The translations under genes were made by a program, and so were the position numbers. The notes beneath the pieces are model-generated. The model was not told the DNA's origin. It was given only the letters and a program-made list of their open reading frames with translations, and ran no database searches. From JALYXV01 sp963733505 (GTDB lineage Bacteria > Actinomycetota > Acidimicrobiia > Acidimicrobiales > Palsa-688), in the NCBI GenBank assembly GCA_963733505.1, contig CAVTDW010000019.1:69205-133204 (forward strand): a stretch of 64,000 nt of DNA, in the 5' to 3' direction. This document shows, piece by piece, positions 8,959 through 17,899 of the stretch; position 1 is the first letter of the stretch, and the number at the start of each line of letters is the position of its first letter.

Positions 8959-10011
8959 CGAAGGGGTTACGCCCAGCTGGTCCGCTACCTCGCTGCCAAC
9001 ACGCGCTTGACGTTTATTCTCCCTGGTCTCAGGTTGCCCGAATGTTACGCTCCAAAATGGATGACCACGGACATAAGCCCGGAGGATCGGGACGAGCAGT
9101 TCCGGCGAGAACTGAAGGACGGCTTCGCCATGTTTCCCAACGAAGATGCAACCGTCGAGGAAGTCCACTTCGAGGGCGAGTATCCCGACGTGTTGGTCCA
9201 GGTGATATTCCGTGAGGTCAACGTCCCACCCCCCGTTGACCCACAAGTTCGACACTGCGCTACCCAGTCTCATTGAGGACCTGGAAGGGCCATCCGCCGA
9301 CTTCGAGCTCCCGCTGAACTCTCTGGCGTATGCGATCGTTATCGACGTTACCTTGAACCCAGCGTGGCAAGGCATCGTGGATAGGGCCGATCAAAGTGTC
9401 GGCTTCTGGCCGTGGTTCACCTTCGACGGGCCGACCGGCAAATCGCCGCGGCCACGAGTGCGCCAGGACGCGTTCGGTTGCAAGGTGAAGATCGAGTGCG
9501 TCACCCATAACGGGTTGGTGCGGAGGGGTTCGCTTGCGCCACGATTTCTCTGCAAAGGCATCTAGCAGCCCATACAGCCGATTGGGTTCTCCGAGCGCCG
9601 CCGCGTGCTGTCGGAGTCGCCATCAGATATTGCCCCAAAGCCGGCATTTCTTGCCACGCGAAGCCGCGCACAAGGCCTGTCCATCCCCACCCCGGCCTCG
9701 TCGTCCAAGTTTGATCAGTCGAGGAGGCGGCAAACGAACTACGGCTCTCGGCTTGGGTCACAGAAACCGCGGCGACGTTGTATCGGCTCGGAGGGTGTCC
9801 CTCAAGCCACCATCCCCGCCCACCGTGAGCGGGACGTTCAGGCCGCCCGGCGTCCCACTCGAGTGGTGGTCGGGTGTCGCTGCGCACAACGACAAGAAGT
9901 CCGTCGGGTTCGATGCGAAAGCGTGGCTGTCCGAGCACCCTCTTCGGCCCGAACAGCAATCGGCCTTCTTCGATCGAGAATCCCCGCCAGGTTGCGCGGT
10001 CGAACTCCCGG
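8959..10011. other. Gene-poor, degenerate interior of the element
   Basis: About 1 kb between tnpC and the cargo genes. Apart from the frameshifted ORF listed at 9061-9565, no frame shows the strong third-position GC bias of the neighbours. A minus-strand frame at 9501-10076 contains a protein-like patch (around IEEGRLLFGPKRV) but has poor codon bias and matches no family I know. The stretch is probably decayed cargo. Confidence 0.5.
9061..9565 (+). pseudogene. Hypothetical cargo protein, frame broken at a C6 run
   Basis: From the ATG at 9061 the frame reads MTTDISPEDRDEQFRRELK and continues to VQVIFREVNVPP. Skipping one base within the C6 run at 9229-9234 moves into a frame reading LTHKFDTALPSLIEDLEG and then FELPLNSLAYAIVIDV. 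The two parts together look like a soluble protein of roughly 110-170 aa with an acidic N-terminus. I do not recognise the family. The 3' limit is uncertain because the second frame drifts into low-quality sequence. Confidence 0.35.
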
Positions 10012-10170
10012 CTAGACATTGAACACCAGCGCGTTGAAGAGCCCGCAAGTATTCCCGGCGAGATCGCTTGGGTCAACTAACAAAGGAATACCGCCCGAAG
10101 AACTGGCCTTTGTCTGCGGCACCTTGAAGGGCGGCCACGTTTCAAACTGGCGGCCCGGATCCGGCTTCAT
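10012..10170 (-). CDS. Small 52-aa ORF coupled to the cargo lipoprotein gene
   Basis: The ATG overlaps the stop of the upstream lipoprotein gene (ATGA), and a GGGGAG Shine-Dalgarno-like sequence precedes it. The product starts MKPDPGRQFETWPPFK and ends GLFNALVFNV, with no membrane segment and no recognisable family. The coupling is the main reason to list it. Codon bias weakens in its second half, so it may be a frameshifted remnant of a longer gene. Confidence 0.35.
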   Translation of the reverse strand: MKPDPGRQFETWPPFKVPQTKASSSGGIPLLVDPSDLAGNTCGLFNALVFNV

Positions 10171-10763
10171 TCGGATCTCCCCGTCGCGGCCACAACCGAA
10201 CCCACATACTGCATGTAGGCAGAGCGCCAGTCCGTGGCGATCGCCTTTTGAGCGACGGCGAGCCCCACCTCGTGAGCGCAAACCAAGGCGTGCAGGCGGA
10301 GCTCCAAGGTGTCCTTCACGTGGGCTCCGTCGAGACCGTCCCAATTCTCTGGCCACAGGTTGGCCACCGCCGCCGGCGCCCCACCGAGGGACAAAGGCAC
10401 GAGGTGGTCCAACTCCACGAGGGACAAAGGTTCCGACAGGCCATAGGAGCGCATCTCGGCCCGCTTGATTGGCTCGGTCACCGAGATCGGCGGCCGGACC
10501 TTCGCGGAGTACCCGACAACGCAGATGGTGCTGTCAATGTTGGTCTCGGTCACCGCTGGGTCGGTCGCACCCGGCGTGCACCGACGATCGGGTCGCCCAC
10601 TCACTACCTGGCAGCCGGCTGCCGCCGACGCGGCAGGAGCGTCCCAGTGCCCCGCCACTGTGCCGACAACAGCGGAACTCCCTGATGACGCCAACGGTTG
10701 ACCTCCTGGGGCTGGAGCACTACACCCGGCGGCCATCACTGCGGCTACAGCCAGGATCGTCAT
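10167..10763 (-). CDS. Secreted lipoprotein with HNH-like DHL-GG-NLWPE motif (element cargo)
   Basis: From the ATG at 10763 there is a short lipoprotein signal (MTILAVAAVMAAGCS) with the lipobox cysteine at residue 15 or so. A low-complexity linker follows, then a conserved domain: DSTICVVGYSAKVRPP, YGLSEP, ELDHLVPLSLGG, NLWPE, KDTLELRLHALVC and a terminal IATDW stretch. The DH...GG...NL...K pattern recalls HNH nuclease folds, but activity is not shown. It is an intact homologue of the gene split at the element ends. An in-frame extension to 10916 is less likely to be translated because the signal peptide would be internal. Confidence 0.72.
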   Translation of the reverse strand: MTILAVAAVMAAGCSAPAPGGQPLASSGSSAVVGTVAGHWDAPAASAAAGCQVVSGRPDRRCTPGATDPAVTETNIDSTICVVGYSAKVRPPISVTEPIKRAEMRSYGLSEPLSLVELDHLVPLSLGGAPAAVANLWPENWDGLDGAHVKDTLELRLHALVCAHEVGLAVAQKAIATDWRSAYMQYVGSVVAATGRSE

Positions 10764-10837
10764 CTTGATGCACCGCGGTCCGCGGTCAGGACACGTCGAG
10801 GACCATACGAGCAAAGTCCCTGCCATCATGGATTCCG

Positions 10838-11422
10838 GTGACCACATGGCCAGCGGACGATCCTGCGGAGGAACGCCGACTGGCACGGATGGAACGTCGA
10901 GTCGGCTGGATCGCAATCGCGCTGAGCACCGGCTGCCTGATCGCCTTCATCTGGACCTGGGCCCTGACGACTTGGCCGGTGTTCGACTACTGGGTCGTCC
11001 CGTCGTTGCTCCCTACCTTTTCCGGCCTCATCGGCCTGACGGCAGCTGTCGGCTTGTGGCTCCTCCTTCGGCGGTTCTCCGTCATCCAAAGACCCACAAT
11101 CATCGTCGGACCGATCGTGGTGCTCGCGGGGATTGGATTGGGCGTGAGTCCCCTGACCGCGGGAGGCTCGAGTGGATGGTGCAAATCGGTGATCGGCAAC
11201 GTCGGGTTCCACGGCGATTACCGCGAAGACTGTTTCGATGCCCGAGCCTCTCGGGCAGACGCGATCGTCCTGACCTTCGGCCTGTTGATCACCGCTGCCG
11301 GCTGCGCTCCGTTCGCCAACCGGGGCACCAAGCCGACGGACTGGCGAAGGAGAACCTTTCCCGGCATGAGTGATCAACCTCATGATAGACAGGTCCTTGC
11401 AGACGCGTCCGAAACGATCTGA
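10838..11422 (+). CDS. Small integral membrane protein (element cargo)
   Basis: The 194-aa protein has four hydrophobic segments: WIAIALSTGCLIAFIW, a stretch around LPTFSGLIGLTAAVGLWLL, IIVGPIVVLAGIGLGV, and IVLTFGLLITAAGCAPF near the end. A cysteine-containing loop (GWCKSVIGN to YREDCF) between helices 3 and 4 may be extracytoplasmic. The GTG at 10838 is taken as start; the ATG 51 bases later is an alternative. It is divergent from the cargo lipoprotein gene across a 74-bp gap. I do not recognise a family. Confidence 0.6.
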   Translation: MTTWPADDPAEERRLARMERRVGWIAIALSTGCLIAFIWTWALTTWPVFDYWVVPSLLPTFSGLIGLTAAVGLWLLLRRFSVIQRPTIIVGPIVVLAGIGLGVSPLTAGGSSGWCKSVIGNVGFHGDYREDCFDARASRADAIVLTFGLLITAAGCAPFANRGTKPTDWRRRTFPGMSDQPHDRQVLADASETI

Positions 11423-11460
11423 CCAGCCAAAACGTACCCCTCGGCCGGTCGTCCGGATTC

Positions 11461-11907
11461 AAGATGGTCCTCCTCGTAGTCCCGGACCGAGTGGTCGGCG
11501 TAGCCGTACGTCATGATCTGGTGCACCTTGAGGGGGTCGGTGAAGCTCACGGGCGGGCGGATCGTGGTGGTGTAGCCGCTGACGCAGATGGTCGACTCGA
11601 TGGTTGCGGGGGTCACCGCCGGGTTCAGCAGGTCGACCGGCACACCGGTGATGGTCGTGGTGACGGTCGTCGCCGACGGTGTCGTGCCGTGGTGGGCATC
11701 GTGCTGGCGCCCGTCGTCGTGCTCGTGGCGCGTGCACCGCTCGTGCTCGTGCTCGTGGCGCTCGCGGCGCTCGTGCCGTGAGCGCGCTCGTGCCCTCGTG
11801 GTGCTCGTGGTGCGAGCGGCACTACCGTTGCCGATGCTGCTGCCGCACCCGCCCAGGAGCGCAAGCGCGACGATCGCGGCCGCGGTCCGCCGTCGGGGCT
11901 GGTTCAG
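11461..11907 (-). pseudogene. 5' half of the split lipoprotein gene
   Basis: The frame contains a lipoprotein signal (AAIVALALLGGCGSS), a repetitive linker, then IESTICVSGYTTTIRPP, HQIMTYGYADHS and DYEEDHL, where it leaves the family at the element junction. No ATG, GTG or TTG precedes the signal in frame. A CTG at 11907 overlaps the stop of the DUF2277 gene (CTGA), which suggests a coupled non-standard start. Parts of the linker read more naturally in a second frame (ATSTSTSGARATSTTT), so small indels are possible. The continuation of the gene is at 4842-5051. Confidence 0.7.
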
Positions 11908-12209
11908 GAAGTCCCGCCGCCGTTGTCGTTGTGGGCGTGGGCATGGGCCCGCGCCTCGGCCTTGGCTCGGGCAACGATCCGGCTGGGTGCCATGGCCGGA
12001 GGCCGGGCTCCTGGGGGCGTCACGAAGTCGTCGAGGAGGTGGCGGGTGGCCTCGGCCACCTCATCGACCGCCCGCTCGAAGGCCTCCTGATTGGCCCGAG
12101 ACGGGGCCCGCTGGCCACTCACCTTGCGGATGAACTGGAGGGCGGCGGCGCGGACTTCGTCGTCCGTGGCGGCTTCTTCGCCCCGAAGGGTGACAATGCT
12201 GCGGCACAT
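11904..12209 (-). CDS. DUF2277 family protein
   Basis: A 101-aa cytoplasmic protein starting MCRSIVTLRGEEAATDDEV and containing AALQFIRKVSGQRAPS and NQEAFERAVDEVAEATRHLL, the conserved blocks of DUF2277. The tail is histidine/alanine-rich (AHAHAHNDNGGG). The function is unknown. It is divergent from the ECF sigma gene and overlaps the start of the split lipoprotein gene, with which it probably formed an operon. Confidence 0.85.
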   Translation of the reverse strand: MCRSIVTLRGEEAATDDEVRAAALQFIRKVSGQRAPSRANQEAFERAVDEVAEATRHLLDDFVTPPGARPPAMAPSRIVARAKAEARAHAHAHNDNGGGTS

Positions 12210-12286
12210 GACGCGACGATACGTGCATCAAAAGGCGATCGGACGATCCTCGGAACCGAAATCCGCGCCCGGGCGTCAGACCCGGC

Positions 12287-12826
12287 GTGGCCGTGTCGCT
12301 GTCCCCAACCCTGGAAACAGGTGTTGCCCTGGTCGGCGACGCCTTCCAGATTGCGGTCGCCGAGCATCACCGGCGCTTGTCGGGTCTGGCCTATGTTCTG
12401 ACCGGCGACCGCCAGGCGGCCGAGGAACTCGTCGCCGAGGCGTATGCCCGGGTCTGGGGCCGCTACCGCCGCCACCAGATCGACGACCTGGGCCCGTACC
12501 TGCGCCGCGCCGTGGTCAATCTGGCCCATAGCCGGCGGCGCCGCTGGAAACTCGAGCGCGACCACGCCGAGACGCAGCCGGGCGGCGCCACCGATGTCGT
12601 CGTGTCGTTCGAAGACGGTGTGGACATGCGGCGCTCGCTGCACCAGGCGCTGCTGGCACTGCCCGTCGAGCAGCGAGCAGTGATCGTGTTGCGCCATCTC
12701 GAGGATTTGTCCGAGGACGAGACCGCCCGGGTGCTCGGCGTCCGCCCCGGAACCGTCAAGTCACGCCTGGCCCGGGGCCTCGAAGCGCTGCGAGTCCAGC
12801 TGGCCAACCATGAGGAGAGGCCGTGA
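12287..12826 (+). CDS. ECF-type RNA polymerase sigma factor
   Basis: The 179-aa sigma-70 family protein has region 2 around residues 25-75 (LSGLAYVLTGDRQAAEELVAE) and region 4 at the C-terminus (LPVEQRAVIVLRHLEDLSED, VLGVRPGTVKSRLARGL). The architecture is that of small actinobacterial ECF factors of the SigE/SigM type. It starts with GTG at 12287. Its stop overlaps the GTG of the downstream membrane-protein gene, which therefore probably encodes a partner or regulator. Confidence 0.93.
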   Translation: MAVSLSPTLETGVALVGDAFQIAVAEHHRRLSGLAYVLTGDRQAAEELVAEAYARVWGRYRRHQIDDLGPYLRRAVVNLAHSRRRRWKLERDHAETQPGGATDVVVSFEDGVDMRRSLHQALLALPVEQRAVIVLRHLEDLSEDETARVLGVRPGTVKSRLARGLEALRVQLANHEERP

Positions 12827-14277
12827 ACCCTATGGAGCCCATGACGCCGCCCGACCCGTTCGAGGATCGTGTCCGTGACGAGCTCGGCCACGTGGTCGAC
12901 TCCTACGTCCCCACCCCCGGGTTGCCCGAGCGCATCGAGGCCCGCACCCGCGAGCGGGCCCGTGACCGCGCCCGGGTCCTCATGGGTGCGACGGCCGCAG
13001 CCGTGGTCCTCGTCGCCGGCTTGGTCGTCGTCACGAGAGGTGGGGGCGACCAGACCACCAGGATCGCGTCGGGCCCACCCGCCGCCTCGTCGGTGCCCAG
13101 CACCTCGGTGGCCGGTCCGGCCACCACCATTCCTGCCGTCCAGGCGCCCGTCAGCGTCACGCCGGCGGCGGTGGCGCCCAAGTCGTTTCTGGCCGCGGTG
13201 GGCGGAGGAAACGAACAAGCCGTCGTCATCGACACCGCCACCGGGCATGTCGCGCGCACCCTGAGCGCGGCGCCGCGAGGCCAGGAGGTGTGGGCGGTCA
13301 GCGTCGACGGCCGGACCCTGTACGCCCCGACCCAGCAGGCAAGCGTGTGTTCCCGAACCTATCTGGCGATCGACATCGACGACGGGGGTGAGCTCCGGCG
13401 TCGCGTTCCCCGGGCTCAACGGCCTGCAGTTGGTCGCACCGAGCCCCGACGGCCAAACCCTCGCCTACACCACCGGATGCCAAGCATCGGCTGCCGACCC
13501 CAGCGCGACGCATCTACGCCGGCCCGACGGCTCCACGACGACCCTGGACACCGGCGGCGCCGCCATCCAGCTGTCGTGGAGCGCCGACGCGACGAAGCTG
13601 GCGGTCGAGGTCAACCCCGCAACGGGCTCCCCCGGCCTCGGCGGCCTGCAGATCTGGTCCGTCGGACCTACGTCGGTCAGTGGGCCGCGGATGGTGGCGC
13701 CGATCCACCCGGGCTGCCAGTTGGCGCTCCCGCGCTTTGCGGGTGACGGGCTCTTCGTGACCGAAACCTGCCCGCCACCGGGGACGGCCTCGGCGTCGCC
13801 GTCGGTCGTGCGGCTGCTGCTCCTCGACCCGGCGACGGGGGCGCTCAGGCGATCGTGGTCGTTGTTGTCCGCTCCCTACGCCACGGCGGCGGATTTGGCG
13901 GTCGACCCGACCGGCGGCTGGGCCCTGTACTCCCTCGACGCCGACAAGATCAACGGACAGGTCTCGCTCCTGTCACTTGCACCGACGACGGCCAAGCCGC
14001 GGGTCATCCTGAATGACGCCTTCGAGGTGGCATGGCTTCCATCTCCGGCATCGCATCGGCATCGGCGTCCAGCGCGGGGACGACGCCTGGTGCGGCTCCG
14101 ACCACGGTTCCGACCACCGTGCCCGTCACGGTTGCGGGAACCGTGCCCGCGACCATCCCACCTCCGACGGCCCCAACCAGCCTCTGGGTACCGTCGTGCG
14201 GGTTGGGCGCGCCGACCACGCCGTACTTTCCCAACGGGTGCGTCCGCCCGGACGGGTCCATCCAGCCGCCCTACTGA
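12823..14277 (+). CDS. Membrane-anchored propeller-like protein downstream of the sigma factor (frame broken twice)
   Basis: The N-terminal ~65 residues are cytoplasmic and charged; a transmembrane helix follows (LMGATAAAVVLVAGLVVV) and then a Ser/Thr/Pro linker. The extracytoplasmic part has TolB-like repeats (SPDGQTLAYTTG, WSADATKLAVEV, DPTGGWALYSLDAD). The C-terminus is a PTTVPTTVPVT linker ending in a short cysteine-containing tail. The frame moves at the G5 run 13384-13388 (one G too many) and again near 14046-14058 at a GCATCG repeat. Coupling to the ECF gene suggests an anti-sigma or sensor role, but no zinc anti-sigma motif is visible. Confidence 0.65.
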
Positions 14278-14912
14278 GCCGTGCGTTCGGGGCGGGCGAA
14301 GCGGTTCCGAGCGTCCTCGGCCAGGCTCCGGCACCAGCAGCCCGCCAGATGGTCGTTGACCAAACCCATCGCCTGCATGAAGGCGTAGACCGTCGTCGGC
14401 CCGACAAAGGTCCAGCCCCGGCGTTTCAGGTCCCGGCTCAGCGCATGCGACTCAGCCGTGGTCGCCGGCAACGGCACCGTGACGGGGCCGTTGCCGGGAG
14501 CGACGGTCCTGCCGGGCTCCCACTGCCACAGATACGCGGCCAGCGACCCGAACTCGGCCTGGAGCCCGAGCGCCTGGCGGGCGTTGTTGATCGTCGAGGT
14601 GATCTTGCCCCGGTGCCGGACAATGCCGGCGTCGGCCAGCATCCGTTCGATATCGGCGTCCCCGAACCGGGCGACCGTCTCGATATCGAACTGGGAAAAT
14701 GCCTCCCGAAATGCGGGTCGCTTCCGCAGGATGGTGAGCCAGCTCAACCCGGCCTGAAAGCCCTCCAGACAGAGCTTCTCGAACAGGGTCTCGTCGGTAC
14801 CGACGGGGAATCCCCATTCGGCGTCGTGGTAGGCGAGATAGTCCGGCGTACTCGAACCCCACCCGCACCGAATGCGACCATCGGGCCCCTCGGTGAGGCC
14901 GGCGCCGCTCAT
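14271..14912 (-). CDS. tag: DNA-3-methyladenine glycosylase I
   Basis: Base-excision repair enzyme that removes 3-methyladenine. The 213-aa protein has the Tag-family opening IRCGWGSSTPDYLAYHDAEW, EKLCLEGFQAGLSWLTILRK, the KRRGWTFVGPTTVYAFMQA block and the late zinc-binding HLAGCWCR cysteines. The ATG at 14912 overlaps the ecfT stop (ATGA); an open frame continues upstream to 15794 but that part is only a shadow of ecfT. It ends convergent with the preceding membrane-protein gene, with a 7-bp overlap. Confidence 0.94.
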   Translation of the reverse strand: MSGAGLTEGPDGRIRCGWGSSTPDYLAYHDAEWGFPVGTDETLFEKLCLEGFQAGLSWLTILRKRPAFREAFSQFDIETVARFGDADIERMLADAGIVRHRGKITSTINNARQALGLQAEFGSLAAYLWQWEPGRTVAPGNGPVTVPLPATTAESHALSRDLKRRGWTFVGPTTVYAFMQAMGLVNDHLAGCWCRSLAEDARNRFARPERTAQ

Positions 14913-15643
14913 GACACGATTCCGACGGCGACGACCCCGGCAACCAATACCAGCGCCCCCAAGTCGCGCCACGTCGGACCCGAGGTTGTATCCGAGACGG
15001 TGCCGAAACCACCTCGCGCCTCCATGGCCTCGCCCAGCTCGGTGGCCCGGCGCAGCGACACGGCCAGCGTCGTGAACAACAGGTCCTGCGCCTCGCGCAC
15101 CACCCAGGTGAGGTGAAACTCCCGGTCCATGCGGGTTGTCGGCCGGAGGCGGCGGGCCGCGGCCAGGGTGCGCACCTCCTCGATCAGCAGCGGAAGGCAG
15201 CGGATTGAAAGGGCGATGGTCGCCGCCCATTCGTCGATCGGCAGCCGCAGCCAACGAAAGGGCGTACCGAGGCGCGCCAGGGCGGGCGCCACCTCGGCCA
15301 GCGGCGTGGTCCAGCTCATGAGGGCAGCCGCGATGAACACCGTCAAGGCGAGCGCCACGATCCGGGCCCAATCCTCGAGACCGCCCCAACTGATCGCGAT
15401 CCCGCCGAGGTGGCCGATCGGCCGGGCGGAGGAACGAAGGCTGAGGAAGGCGCCCAGCGCGATCCCGACCCAGAACCAGCGCGGCAGCCGGGGAAGGGCG
15501 CCGCGGGGGATGCGAGCCACGATCCAGGCGAGGGTTATCAGGCCCACTCCGGCTGCGATAACCGGCCAGAGGGGCTTCAATCCGAGGACCAGCGCCAGCG
15601 TGGCGAGGGCGACGAGCTTGGTTCCCGCCCAGAGGCGGTGCAT
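14909..15643 (-). CDS. ecfT: Energy-coupling factor transporter transmembrane protein (EcfT)
   Basis: Scaffold membrane subunit of an ECF vitamin or metal importer. It has several hydrophobic helices and the EcfT coupling region (IRCLPLLIEEVRTLAAARRL, VVREAQDLLFTTLAVSLRRA, the latter followed by GEAMEARGG). Family-like sequence begins before this ATG (ELNLLRPIPGNTA) but that frame has no standard start codon. An ATG at 15794, overlapping the ATPase stop, would serve if one base were missing in the 100 bases downstream. The protein is therefore probably ~50 residues longer at the N-terminus. Confidence 0.85.
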   Translation of the reverse strand: MHRLWAGTKLVALATLALVLGLKPLWPVIAAGVGLITLAWIVARIPRGALPRLPRWFWVGIALGAFLSLRSSARPIGHLGGIAISWGGLEDWARIVALALTVFIAAALMSWTTPLAEVAPALARLGTPFRWLRLPIDEWAATIALSIRCLPLLIEEVRTLAAARRLRPTTRMDREFHLTWVVREAQDLLFTTLAVSLRRATELGEAMEARGGFGTVSDTTSGPTWRDLGALVLVAGVVAVGIVS

Positions 15644-15790
15644 CGCGGTGTTGCCGGGAATGGGTCGGAGCAGGTTGAGCTCGACCTGGCGCCGCCGGCC
15701 GCGGTGCGGTGTCGGTGTCGGTGTCGGCTGCGGCGGCGGCTGTGGTGGCGGTGGCGCCTCTGGCAGTCGCCGACTTCTCCCGGCGGCCCG

Positions 15791-17899
15791 TCATGGCGAT
15801 CCTTCGGAGCCGCGGCCGGCCAGTTCCGGCATTGGTCCGTCGGCTACGACCCGGCCATGGTCGAGCGTGACCAGTCGGTCGACCAGCTGATCGGCGCCAT
15901 CGGTGTCATGCGACACCAGGATGATCGTCAGTCCGACGTCGATCCGCAGCCGGCGCAGAACGCTGATCAACCCGCGCCGGGCACTGTCGTCGAGGCCGGC
16001 AAATGGCTCGTCGAGGATGATGACACTCGGCTGGCGGGCCAGCATCCCGGCCATGGCAACCCGCCGTTGTTGACCGCCGCTCAGTTGGTCGATCGAACGG
16101 GTGCCGAGTTCGCGCGCATCGAGCCCGACCAACTCGAGCGCGGCGTCGGCCGATGCGGCGTCGACTCCCCCGGCCGATCGCACATCGCTTCGGACGGTGC
16201 TGCGCAGGAGCTGTAGCCGGGCGTGCTGGAAGGACAGCGCCACCTGGCCGAGCCGGCGGTCGAGTGGCTGACCACCGAGCAGGGCCTGGCCTTCGCTCGG
16301 GATCAGCAGTCCCGCCAGGATCCACGCCAGTGTCGACTTTCCCGACCCATTGTGGCCGACGACCATGACCGCCTCGCCGGCGCCGACGGTGAGATCGATA
16401 TCGGTGAGCGCCCGGTGGGCCCACGGTGACCCGGCGCTGTAGATGTGCCCCACGCCGGACAACTCGATCGCCTGCCCAGCACCGGGTGCTGCGATCTGGG
16501 CCGCAGCCCCAGTGCGCGACGGCCCCGCTCCCGGCCCGTCGTGCGGGGCCAAAGGTCCCGGCGCCGGAGGCGACGCGAGCAACTCGCCGCGCTCGAGGAA
16601 GAGGATCCGGTCGGCGCGCTTGGCCTCCTCCAACCGATGGGTGACGTGTACGACCGCCAATCCCTCCTCCGCCGACAGGGCTGCCAGCAGATCGGTGAGC
16701 AACCGGCGGCCCTCGGCATCCACCATGGCGGTCGACTCGTCGGAAATCAGCAGCCTCGGCCGACGCGCCAATGCCGAGGCCACCGCGAGGCGCTGGAGCT
16801 CACCCCCCGACAGTGTCGATGTCTCCCGCTCGGCAAATCCCGTCAGTCCTACCCGAGCCAGCAACGCGTCGACGTCCACGTCGACCAGCTGGCTCCGAGC
16901 CATTCCCCAGACCAGGTCGTCGCGCACCCGGACACCGAGTACCTGGCTCTCCGGTCGTTGGAAGATCAACGCGGTACCGCCGGGACGGCCGGGCGCGGTC
17001 GCACCCGGCCGATGCACCGCTCCAGAGGTGGGAGTTCTGCCGGCGAGGATCCGCGCCAGGGTTGACTTGCCCGACCCATTGGGCCCCACGACGGCGATGA
17101 ACTGGCCCGCCTCCACCGTGAGCGAGACCCCGCGCAGTGCCGGGGCCGCCATTGCCGGGTAGGTATGCCCGACATCGACGAGGCGGACCGGCACCGGTCC
17201 TGGGGCCGCGGTGGTCATGTCGTCGTCGGTGAGCGGATCGCGAGTCGACGGCGGCGCCAGTCGGGTCCGTTCGAGGCGGGCCAGGGGTGGCCATGCCAGG
17301 ATGCGTCCGGCGATCGTGCTCGCGACGATCCCGACCAACAGCGCAACGGGAACGCCGATCGCCCAATGGGCGACGAGCCACCGGATCATCGGGTCGACCG
17401 GACGACTCAAGGCGGACAGGCCCAGCGACCGCAGGTTGGCCTTGATTCCATCCCACGTGTTCGTGATCTGCACGAGTGCCAGGCTCCGCAGTTGGCTGAA
17501 CAAGGTGAGGACGAGGACGGCGGCCAGGGCGATCGGCGGCCACAGCACGCCGATCGCAACCGACATCATGCGGATCGGACTCCAACGGCGGCGCCACGCC
17601 ACGCCGAGGAGGGTTCCGACCACTGCGCAGCCGACGACGTTGGAAGCGAGGCCAGTGCCGGCGATGAGCATGGCGACCGTGGTGCCGGCAACTGCGCCCG
17701 CAAACACGGCGCGCGGGCGGTTTCGGGCCGCGATCGCGGCCATCGGTGCGGCCGCCGCGACGATGAAAATGCTGGTGATCGGCAGGAGCCAGCCGATAGC
17801 GATCAGTGCCACCGACACGTCGGCCAAAACCGCCGCCTCGGCCAGCTCTGCTGGACGGAGGGGACCACGCCCCCGCCAGGAGGCCAACCGGATGGTCAC
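15791..17899 (-). CDS. ECF transporter: S-like membrane domain fused to two ATP-binding domains
   Basis: The 702-aa protein has three parts. Residues ~20-205 form 5-6 transmembrane helices resembling an S component or DUF2232 protein. Residues ~236-445 are the first ATPase, with Walker A GPNGSGKST at 272-280 and signature LSGGE at 363-367. Residues ~478-690 are the second, with Walker A GHNGSGKST at 515-523, signature LSGGQ and Walker B VIILDEPF. The first ATPase has ISDES where DEP is usual. With EcfT it makes a complete importer in two genes. The substrate is unknown, and no riboswitch was recognised upstream. Confidence 0.9.
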   Translation of the reverse strand: MTIRLASWRGRGPLRPAELAEAAVLADVSVALIAIGWLLPITSIFIVAAAAPMAAIAARNRPRAVFAGAVAGTTVAMLIAGTGLASNVVGCAVVGTLLGVAWRRRWSPIRMMSVAIGVLWPPIALAAVLVLTLFSQLRSLALVQITNTWDGIKANLRSLGLSALSRPVDPMIRWLVAHWAIGVPVALLVGIVASTIAGRILAWPPLARLERTRLAPPSTRDPLTDDDMTTAAPGPVPVRLVDVGHTYPAMAAPALRGVSLTVEAGQFIAVVGPNGSGKSTLARILAGRTPTSGAVHRPGATAPGRPGGTALIFQRPESQVLGVRVRDDLVWGMARSQLVDVDVDALLARVGLTGFAERETSTLSGGELQRLAVASALARRPRLLISDESTAMVDAEGRRLLTDLLAALSAEEGLAVVHVTHRLEEAKRADRILFLERGELLASPPAPGPLAPHDGPGAGPSRTGAAAQIAAPGAGQAIELSGVGHIYSAGSPWAHRALTDIDLTVGAGEAVMVVGHNGSGKSTLAWILAGLLIPSEGQALLGGQPLDRRLGQVALSFQHARLQLLRSTVRSDVRSAGGVDAASADAALELVGLDARELGTRSIDQLSGGQQRRVAMAGMLARQPSVIILDEPFAGLDDSARRGLISVLRRLRIDVGLTIILVSHDTDGADQLVDRLVTLDHGRVVADGPMPELAGRGSEGSP

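Larger units (their letters stand above)
5045..11461. mobile_element. Tn554-type transposon (tnpABC plus cargo)
   Basis: A segment of about 6.4 kb is bounded by the two halves of one lipoprotein gene. The left junction lies near 5043-5051 and the right near 11456-11462. It encodes two tyrosine recombinases in tandem followed by a small TnpC-like protein, which is the arrangement of Tn554-family elements; these have no terminal inverted repeats and make no target duplication. I see no direct repeat longer than about 4 bases at the junctions, although both carry GAT (GATCAC on the left, GATTCA on the right). The cargo is an intact homologue of the split gene, a coupled 52-aa ORF, a four-helix membrane protein and degenerate sequence. 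Confidence 0.7.
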
